DNA of 64,000 nt. Origin: Halictus rubicundus. Taxonomy: Eukaryota; Arthropoda; Insecta; Hymenoptera; Halictidae. Where the stretch lies: positions 1,256,743 through 1,320,742 of the forward strand of contig NW_027488589.1 of assembly GCF_050948215.1 (NCBI RefSeq), read 5' to 3'. How positions within the stretch are numbered: the first letter of the stretch is position 1; each line of letters begins with the position of its first letter. The notes under the pieces were generated by a model. That model did no database searches and had not been told where the DNA came from. It saw nothing but the letters and a program-made list of their open reading frames with translations. This document shows, one piece after another, positions 56,469 through 64,000 of the stretch. A program made the translations under genes and the position numbers.

Positions 56469-57181
56469 ACTCTATCGTATCCTATCCTCTATCCTATTAA
56501 ATCCTATATCGTATCCTCTATCCTATCCTATCATCTATCGTATCATATCCTCTATCCTATACTATCCTCTATCCTATCCTATCCTCCATCCTATCCTATC
56601 CTCTATCCTATATTATCCTCTATCCTATCCCATCCTCTATCCTATCCTATCCTCTAACCTATTCTATCCTCTATCCTATCCTATCCTATCCTCTATAATA
56701 TCCTATCCTCTATACTATCCTATCCTCTATCCTATCCTATCCTCTATCCTACCCAATCCTATATCCTATCCTCTATCATATCCTACCCTCTATCCTATCC
56801 TATCCTCTATCCTATCCTATCCTCTATAATATCCTATCCTCTATCCTATCCTAACCTCTATCCTATCCTATCCTCTATCCTATCCTATCCTCTATCCTAT
56901 CCTATCCTGTATGCTATCCTATCCTCTATCCTATCCTATCCTCTATCCTATCCTATCCTCTATCCTATCCTATCCTCTATCCTATCCTATCCTCTATCCT
57001 ATCCTTATCCCCTATCGTATCCGATCATCTATCCTATCCTATCCTCTATCCTATCCTATCCTCTATAATATCCTATCCTCTATCATATCCTATCCTCTAT
57101 CCTTTCCTATCCTCTATCCTATCCTATCCTCTATCCTATCCTGTACTCTATCCTATCCTATCCTGTATCGTATCCTATCCT
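56469..57181. repeat. Copy of the start of segment B
   Basis: Matches roughly 44226-44950. TATTAA 44252/56495 is at offset 12243, TGTATGC 44643/56908 at 12265 and CGATCATC 44791/57022 at 12231. The offset steps are whole units: +22 is one monomer (a TATATTATCC variant) plus one pentamer, and -34 is two monomers. It follows C', so sequence resembling part of the deleted B appears downstream. Confidence 0.65.
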
Positions 57182-60100
57182 CTATCCTATCCTATCCTCT
57201 ATCCTATCCTATCCTCTATCCTATCCTAACCTCTAACCTATCCTATCCTCTATCCTATCCTATCCTCTATCCTATCATATCCTCTATCCTATATTATCCT
57301 CTATCCTATCCTATAATATCCTCTATCCTATCCTATCCTCTATCCTATCCTATCCTCTATCCTATCCTATCCTCTATCCTATCCTATCCTCTATCCTATC
57401 CTATCCTCTATCCTATCCTATCCTCTATCCTATCCTATCCTCTATCCTATCCTATCCTCTATTCTATCCTATCCTCTATCCTATCCTATCCTCTATCCTA
57501 TACTATCCTCTATCCTATCCTATCCTCTATCCTATCCTTATCCTCTATCGTATCCTATCCTCTATCCTACCCTATCCTCTATCCTATCCTATCCTCTATC
57601 CTATCCTCTCCTCTATCCTATCCTATCCTCTATCCTATCCTTATCCTCTATCGTATCCTATCCTCTATCCTATCCTATCCTCTATCCTATCCTATCCTCT
57701 ATCCTATCCTATCCTCTATCCTATCCTATCCTCTATCCTATCCTATACTCTATCGTATCCTATCCTCTATCCTATTAAATCCTATATCGTATCCTCTATC
57801 CTATCCTATCATCTATCGTATCATATCCTCTATCCTATACTATCCTCTATCCTATCCTATCCTCCATCCTATCCTATCCTCTATCCTATATTATCCTCTA
57901 TCCTATCCCATCCTCTATCCTATCCTATCCTCTAACCTATTCTATCCTCTATCCTATCCTATCCTCTATAATATCCTATCCTCTATACTATCCTATCCTC
58001 TATCCTATCCTATCCTCTATCCTACCCAATCCTATATCCTATCCTCTATCATATCCTACCCTCTATCCTATCCTATCCTCTATCCTATCCTATCCTCTAT
58101 AATATCCTATCCTCTATCCTATCCTAACCTCTATCCTATCCTATCCTCTATCCTATCCTATCCTCTATCCTATCCTTATCCCCTATCGTATCCGATCATC
58201 TATCCTATCCTATCCTCTATCCTATCCTATCCTCTATAATATCCTATCCTCTATCATATCCTATCCTCTATCCTTTCCTATCCTCTATCCTATCCTATCC
58301 TCTATCCTATTCTGTACTCTATCCTATCCTATCCTGTATCGTATCCTATCCTCTATCCTCTTAAATCCTATATCGTATCCTCTATCCTATCCTATTCTCT
58401 ATCATATCCTATCCTTTATCCTATCCTAACCTCTAACCTATCCTATCCTCTATCCTATCCTATCCTCTATCCTATCATATCCTCTATCCTATATTATCCT
58501 CTATCCTATCCTATAATATCCTCTATCCTATCCTATCCTCTATCCTATCCTATCCTCTATCCTATACTATCCTCTATCCTATCCTATCCCCTATCCTATC
58601 CTATCCTCTATCCTATCCTATCCTCTATCCTATCCTATCCTCTATCCTATCCTATCCTCTATCCTATCCTATCCTCTATCCTATCCTATCCTCTATCCTA
58701 TCCTTATCCTCTATCGTATCCTATCCTCTATCCTATCCTATCCTCTATCCTATCCTATCCTCTATCCTATCCTCTCCTCTATCCTATCCCATCCTCTATC
58801 CTATCCTTATCCTCTATCGTATCCTATCCTCTATCCTATCCTATCCTCTATCCTATCCTATCCTCTATCCTATCCTATCCTCTATCCTATCCTATCCTCT
58901 ATCCTATCCTATACTCTATCGTATCCTATCCTCTATCCTATTAAATCCTATATCGTATCCTCTATCCTATCCTATCATCTATCGTATCATATCCTCTATC
59001 CTATACTATCCTCTATCCTATCCTATCCTCCATCCTATCCTATCCTCTATCCTATCCTATCCTCTATCCTATCCTATCCTATCCTCTATCCTATCCTATC
59101 CTCTATCGTATTCTATCCTCTATCTTATCCTCTATCCTATCCTATCCTCTATCCTATCCTATCCTCTATCCTATCCTATCCTCTATCCTATCCTATTCTC
59201 TATCCTATCCTATCCTCTATCCTATCCTATTCTCTATCCTATCCTATCCTGTATCCTATCCCATCCTCTATCCTATTCTTATCCTCTATCGTATCCTATC
59301 CTCTATCCTATCCTATCCTCTATCCTATCCTATCCTCTATCCTATCCTATCCTCTATCCTATCCTATCCTCTATCCTATCCTATACTCTATCGTATCCTA
59401 TCCTCTATCCTATTAAATCCTATATCGTATCCTCTATCCTATCCTATCATCTATCGTATCATATCCTCTATCCTATACTATCCTCTATCCTATCCTATCC
59501 TCCATCCTATCCTATCCTCTATCCTATCCTATCCTCTATCCTATCCTATCCTATCCTCTATCCTATCCTATCCTCTATCCTATCCTAACCTCTATCCTAT
59601 CCTATCCTCTATCCTATCCTATCCTCTATCCTATCCTATCCTCTATCCTATATTATCCTCTATCCTATCCTATCCTATCCTCTATCCTATCCTATCCTCT
59701 ATCCTATTCTATCCTCTATCCTATCCTATCCTCTATCCTATCCTATCCTCTAACCTATCCTATCCTCTATCCTATCCTATCCTCTATCCTATCCTATCCT
59801 CTATCCTATCCTATCCTCTATCCTATCCTATCCTCTATCCTATCCTATCCTCTATCCTATCCTATCCTCTATCATATCCTATCCTCTATCCTATCCTATC
59901 CTCTATCCTATCCTTATCCTCTATCGTATCCTATTCTCTATCATATCCTATCCTCTATCCTATCCTATCCTCTATCGTATCCTATCCTCTATCCTATCCT
60001 ATCCTCTATCCTATCCTATTCTCTATCATATTCTATCCTCTATCCTATCCAATCCTATATCCTATTCTCTATCCTATCCTATCCTCTATCGTATTCTATC

Positions 60101-63100
60101 CTCTATCTTATCCTCTATCCTATCCTATCCTCTATCCTATCCTATCCTCTATCCTATCCTATCCTCTATCCTATCCTATTCTCTATCCTATCCTATCCTC
60201 TATCCTATCCTATTCTCTATCCTATCCTATCCTGTATCCTATCCTATACTCTATCCTATCCTATCCTCTATCCTATCCCATCCTGTATCATATCCTATCC
60301 TCTATCCTATCGTATTCTCTATCCTATTCTATCCTCTATCCTATCCAATCCTATATCCTATTCTCTACCCTATCCTATCCTCTATCGTATCCTATCCTCT
60401 ATCCTATCCTCCATCCTATAATATCCTCTTTCCTATCCTATCCTCTATCATATCCTATCCTCTATCCTATCCTATTCTCTATCATATTCTATCCTCTATC
60501 CTATCCAATCCTATATCCTATTCTCTATCCTATCCTATCCTCTATCGTATCCTATCCTCTATCTTATCCTCTATCCTATCCTATCCTCTATCCTATCCTA
60601 TCCTCTATCCTATTAAATCCTATATCGTATCCTCTATCCTATCCTATCCTCCATCCTATCCTATCCTCTATCCTATATTATCCTCTATCCTATCCCATCC
60701 TCTATCATATCCTACCCTCTATCCTATCCTATCCTCTATCCTGTCCTATCCTCTATCCTATCCTATCCCCTATCCTATCCTATCCTCTATCCTATCCTAT
60801 CCTCTATCCTATCCTATCCTCTATCCTATCCTATCCTCTATCCTATCCTATCCTCTATCCTATCCTATCCTCTATCCTATCCTATCCTCTATCCTATCCT
60901 ATCCTCTATCCTATCCTTATCATCTATCGTATCCGATCCTCTATCCTATCCTATCCCCTATCCTATCCTATCCTCTATAATATCCTATCCTCTATCATAT
61001 CCTATCCTCTATCCTTTCCTATCCTCTATCCTATCCTATCCTCTATCCTTTCCTGTACTCTATCCTATCCTATCCTGTATCGTATCCTATCCTCTATCCT
61101 ATCCTTATCCTCTATCGTATCCTATCCTCTATCCTGTCCTATCCTCTATCCTATCCTATCCCCTATCCTATCCTATCCTCTATCCTATCCTATCCTCTAT
61201 CCTATCCTATCCTCTATCCTATCCTATCCTCTATCCTATCCTATCCTCTATCCTATCCTATCCTCTATCCTATCCTATCCTCTATCCTATCCTATCCTCT
61301 ATCCTATCCAATCCTATATCGTATCCCCTATTCTATCCTATCCTGTATCCTATCCTATCCTCCATCCTATCCTATCCTCTTTCCTATCCTATCCTCTATC
61401 ATATCCTATCCTCTATACTATCCTATTCTCTATCATATTCTATCCTCTATCCTATCCAATCCTATATCCTATTCTCTATCCTATCCTATCCTCTATCGTA
61501 TCCTATCCTCTATCTTATCCTCTATCCTATCCTATCCTCTATCCTATCCTATCCTCTATCCTATCCTATCCTCTATCCTATCCTATTCTCTATCCTATCC
61601 TATCCTCTATCCTATCCTATTCTCTATCCTATCCTATCCTGTATCCTATCCTATACTCTATCCTATCCTATCCTCTATCCTATCCCATCCTGTATCATAT
61701 CCTATCCTCTATCCTATCGTATTCTCTATCCTATTCTATCCTCTATCCTATCCAAACCTATATCCTATTCTCTACCCTATCCTATCCTCTATCGTATCCT
61801 ATCCTCTATCCTATCCTCTATCCTATCCAATCCTCTATCCTATCCTATCCTCTATCCTATCCTATCCTCTATCCTATCCAATCCACTATACTATCCTATC
61901 CTCTATCATATCCTATCCTCTATCCTATCCTATCCTCTATCCTATCCTATCCTCTATCCTATCCTATTCTCTATCCTATCCTATCCTCTATCCTATCCTA
62001 TCCTCTATCCTATCCTATCCTCTATCCTATCCAATCCTCTATCCTATCCTATCCTCTATCCTACCCTATCCTCTATCGTATCCTATCCTCTATCCTACCC
62101 AATCCTATATCCTATCCTCTATCATATCCTACCCTCTATCCTATCCTATCCTCTATCCTGTCCTATCCTCTATCCTATCCTATCCCCTATCCTATCCTAT
62201 CCTCTATCCTATCCTATCCTCTATCCTATCCTATCCTCTATCCTATCCTATCCTCTATCCTATCCTATCCTCTATCCTATCCTATCCTCTATCCTATCCT
62301 ATCCTCTATCCTATCCTTATCCCCTATCGTATCCGATCCTCTATCCTATCCTATCCTCTATCCTATCATATCCTCTATCCTATCATATCCTCTATCCTAT
62401 ATTATCCTCTATCCTATCCTATCCTATCCTCTATCCTATCCTATCCTCTATCCTCTATCCTATCCTATCCTCTATCCTATCCTATCCTCTATCCTATCCT
62501 TATCCTCTATCGTATCCTATCCTCTATCCTATCCTATCCTCTATCCTATCCTATCCTCTATCCTATCCTCTCCTCTATCCTATCCTATCCTCTATCCTAT
62601 CCTTATCCTCTATCGTATCCTATCCTCTATCCTATCCTATCCTCTATCCTATCCTATCCTCTATCCTATCCTATCCTCTATCCTATCCTATCCTCTATCG
62701 TATCCTATCCTCTATCCTATTAAATCCTATATCGTATCCTCTATCCTATCCTATCATCTATCGTATCATATCCTCTATCCTATACTATCCTCTATCCTAT
62801 CCTATCCTCCATCCTATCCTATCCTCTATCCTATATTATCCTCTATCCTATCCCATCCTCTATCCTATCCTATCCTCTAACCTATTCTATCCTCTATCCT
62901 ATCCTATCCTCTATAATATCCTATCCTCTATACTATCCTATCCTCTATCCTATCCTATCCTCTATCCTACCCAATCCTATATCCTATCCTCTATCATATC
63001 CTACCCTCTATCCTATCCTATCCTCTATCCTATCCTTATCCTCTATCGTATCCTATCCTCTATCCTATCCTATCCTCTATAATATCCTATCCTCTATCCT

Positions 63101-63260
63101 ATCCTAACCTCTATCCTATCCTATCCTCTATCCTATCTATCCTCTATCCTATATTATCCTCTATCCTATCCTATCCTATCCTCTATCCTATCCTATCCTC
63201 TATCCTATCCTATCCTCTATCCTATCCTATCATCTATCCTATCCTATCCTCTATCCTATC
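57182..63260. repeat. Mosaic right-hand satellite
   Basis: Monomers here are a mixture of zone C blocks. The TATTAAATCC block at 58939 recurs at 59411 (offset 472, about 58.80-59.06 against 59.28-59.53 kb). Segments that look like zone B return at 60.0-60.5 and 61.3-62.1 kb, including CCTCCATCC, CTCTTTCC, CCAATCCACTATACT and the CCCATCCTG landmark at 60277 and 61684. No gene or non-satellite sequence is visible. Confidence 0.75.
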
Positions 63261-63696
63261 CTCTATCCTATCCTATCCTCTATCCTATCCTATCCTCTAT
63301 CCTATCCTATCCTCTATCCTATCCTATCCTCTATCCTATCCTATCCTCTATCCTATCCTATCCTCTATCCTATCCTATCCTCTATCCTATCCTATCCTCT
63401 ATCCTATCCTATCCTCTATCCTATCCTATCCTCTATCCTATCCTATCCTCTATCCTATCCTATCCTCTATCCTATCCTATCCTCTATCCTATCCTATCCT
63501 CTATCCTATCCTATCCTCTATCCTATCCTATCCTCTATCCTATCCTATCCTCTATCCTATCCTATCCTCTATCCTATCCTATCCTCTATCCTATCCTATC
63601 CTCTATCCTATCCTATCCTCTATCCTATCCTATCCTCTATCCTATCCTATCCTCTATCCTATCCTATCCTCTATCCTATCCTATCCTCTATCCTAT
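63261..63696. repeat. Perfect 17-bp consensus run
   Basis: About 25 consecutive monomers are identical to the 17-bp consensus with no substitution or length change. It ends at the TATCCCATCCTG landmark (63697). This is the longest uninterrupted consensus run I noticed in the window. Confidence 0.9.
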
Positions 63697-64000
63697 CCCA
63701 TCCTGTATCATATCCTATCCTCTATCCTATCGTATTCTCTATCCTATTCTATCCTCTATCCTATCCAATCCTATATCCTATTCTCTACCCTATCCTATCC
63801 TCTATCGTATCCTATCCTCTATCCTATCCTCTATCCTATCCAATCCTCTATCCTATCCTATCCTCTATCATATCCTATCCTCTATCCTATCCTATCCTCT
63901 ATCCTATTCTATCCTCTATCCTATCCAATCCTATATCCTATTCTCTATCCTATCCTATCCTCTATCGTATCCTATCCTCTATCCTATCCTATCGTTTATC

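Larger units (their letters stand above)
31255..63930. repeat. CCCATCCTGTATCATA landmark module, zone C copies
   Basis: Ten further copies start at 31292, 33369, 35217, 37032, 42351, 45557, 52334, 60277, 61684 and 63697. The first seven are preceded by TATGCTATCC, a C-to-G change that creates the ATG found at 31273, 33350, 35198, 37013, 42332, 45538 and 52315. The copies at 60277 and 61684 keep the unmutated flank, and the copy at 63697 follows pure consensus. The last one runs off the window. Confidence 0.85.
1..64000. repeat. 17-bp satellite array, entire window
   Basis: Head-to-tail copies of TATCCTATCCTATCCTC fill the window without interruption. The monomer is itself three TATCC pentamers plus TC, so the local phases are 5, 5 and 7 bp. 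Monomers of 12 bp (a pentamer lost), 22 bp (a pentamer gained) and 18 bp (CCTTATCC) are scattered throughout. Common substitutions are TATCA, TATCG, CCAATCC, TATTCTC and TACCC. The + strand consensus is 41% C, 41% T, 18% A and 0% G. No element, gene or unique sequence breaks the array, and it continues past both window edges. Such arrays are known as constitutive heterochromatin in eukaryotes; the exact chromosomal position and the species cannot be read from it. Confidence 0.98.
29346..64000. repeat. Satellite zone C (TTAAA / TATATTA variants)
   Basis: From CCTAACCTCTAACC at about 29350 the variant set changes. TATTAAATCC occurs at 30000, 30706, 34665, 41044, 44252, 47499, 51027, 55227, 56495, 57773, 58939, 59411, 60611 and 62718. 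TCTTAAATCC (position of its second C) occurs at 38819, 40431, 44958, 46508, 46886, 48171, 48819, 50414, 54236, 54614, 55899 and 58360. Neither is seen in the first 29.9 kb. TATATTATCC, TATAATATCC, TATAGTATCC and CCTTATCCCCTATCG with CCGATCC are also confined here. The TAA and TAG trinucleotides in these variants chop the + frames. Stretches of near-consensus monomers are longer than in zones A and B. Confidence 0.88.

Noticed and set aside
1..64000. CRISPR array
   Set aside because: The 17-bp units are directly adjacent with no unique spacers, no leader and no cas genes.
1..64000. Telomeric repeat array
   Set aside because: The unit is not TTAGGG, TTTAGGG, TTAGG or another telomere repeat I know. 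Its 5+5+7 structure and kilobase-scale duplications fit an internal satellite.
1..64000. CENP-B box or other known centromere motif
   Set aside because: The 17-bp length coincides with the CENP-B box, but that motif is G-rich in its core and nothing like it occurs in a sequence almost devoid of G on this strand. Centromere function is neither supported nor excluded.
1..64000. Transposable element, rRNA, tRNA or other RNA gene
   Set aside because: No stretch departs from the 17-bp repeat long enough to hold one, and no terminal repeats, target-site duplications or tRNA-like boxes are visible.
1..64000. Inverted repeats or palindromic units
   Set aside because: The near absence of G on the + strand rules out long self-complementary stretches; all repeats seen are direct.
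1..64000. Species assignment from the repeat
   Set aside because: Short pyrimidine-rich satellites arise in many eukaryotic lineages and I do not recognise this 17-mer as diagnostic of one, so naming an organism would be a guess.

Overview
The whole 64 kb window is satellite DNA. I see no gene, RNA gene, transposon, CRISPR array or unique sequence in it. The basic unit is a 17-bp monomer, TATCCTATCCTATCCTC, made of three TATCC pentamers plus a TC spacer (phases 5+5+7). It runs head to tail for roughly 3,700 copies and leaves the window at both edges. Length variants are 12 bp (one pentamer lost), 22 bp (one gained) and 18 bp (one extra T, giving CCTTATCC). An array this long and pure points to eukaryotic constitutive heterochromatin (pericentromeric, subtelomeric or a heterochromatic arm block) in a long-read assembly. 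I cannot name the species from the sequence.

The consensus has no G on the + strand (7 C, 7 T, 3 A), so every + strand G is a mutation and serves as a marker. The consensus has no stop codon in any + frame, while its complement has three TAG trinucleotides per monomer, one in each frame. This explains why very long open frames (up to 19.8 kb) occur only on the + strand. They are composition artefacts, not proteins.

Layout: Zone A (1-9.83 kb) carries CTCGATCATATCC and CCTAACC variants and a 2.5-kb tandem duplication (3.27-8.32 kb). Zone B (9.83-29.35 kb) has no + strand stop trinucleotide that I can see. It contains nested tandem duplications of 2,513 bp, about 1,620-1,775 bp, 1,448 bp and 3,681 bp. 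Zone C (29.35-64 kb) begins abruptly with variants absent earlier (TATTAAATCC, TCTTAAATCC, TATATTATCC, TATAATATCC). It holds a 3.96-kb tandem duplication (30.37-37.99 kb) and a 10.0-kb one (38.74-56.47 kb) whose second copy has lost 2,255 bp. The right end includes about 25 perfect consensus monomers (63.26-63.70 kb).

The higher-order structure is therefore a stack of young head-to-tail duplications of 1.4-10 kb. Most length differences I measured between copies are whole monomers or pentamers (17, 34, 51, 5+17, 245 bp), as expected of unequal exchange or slippage in monomer register. A 24-copy landmark module splits into subfamilies that follow the zones. Nothing here is a coding system; the interest lies in satellite evolution, extreme strand asymmetry and a possible two-quartet G-quadruplex on the minus strand. 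All coordinates were read by eye, so block edges are good to roughly 20 bp.
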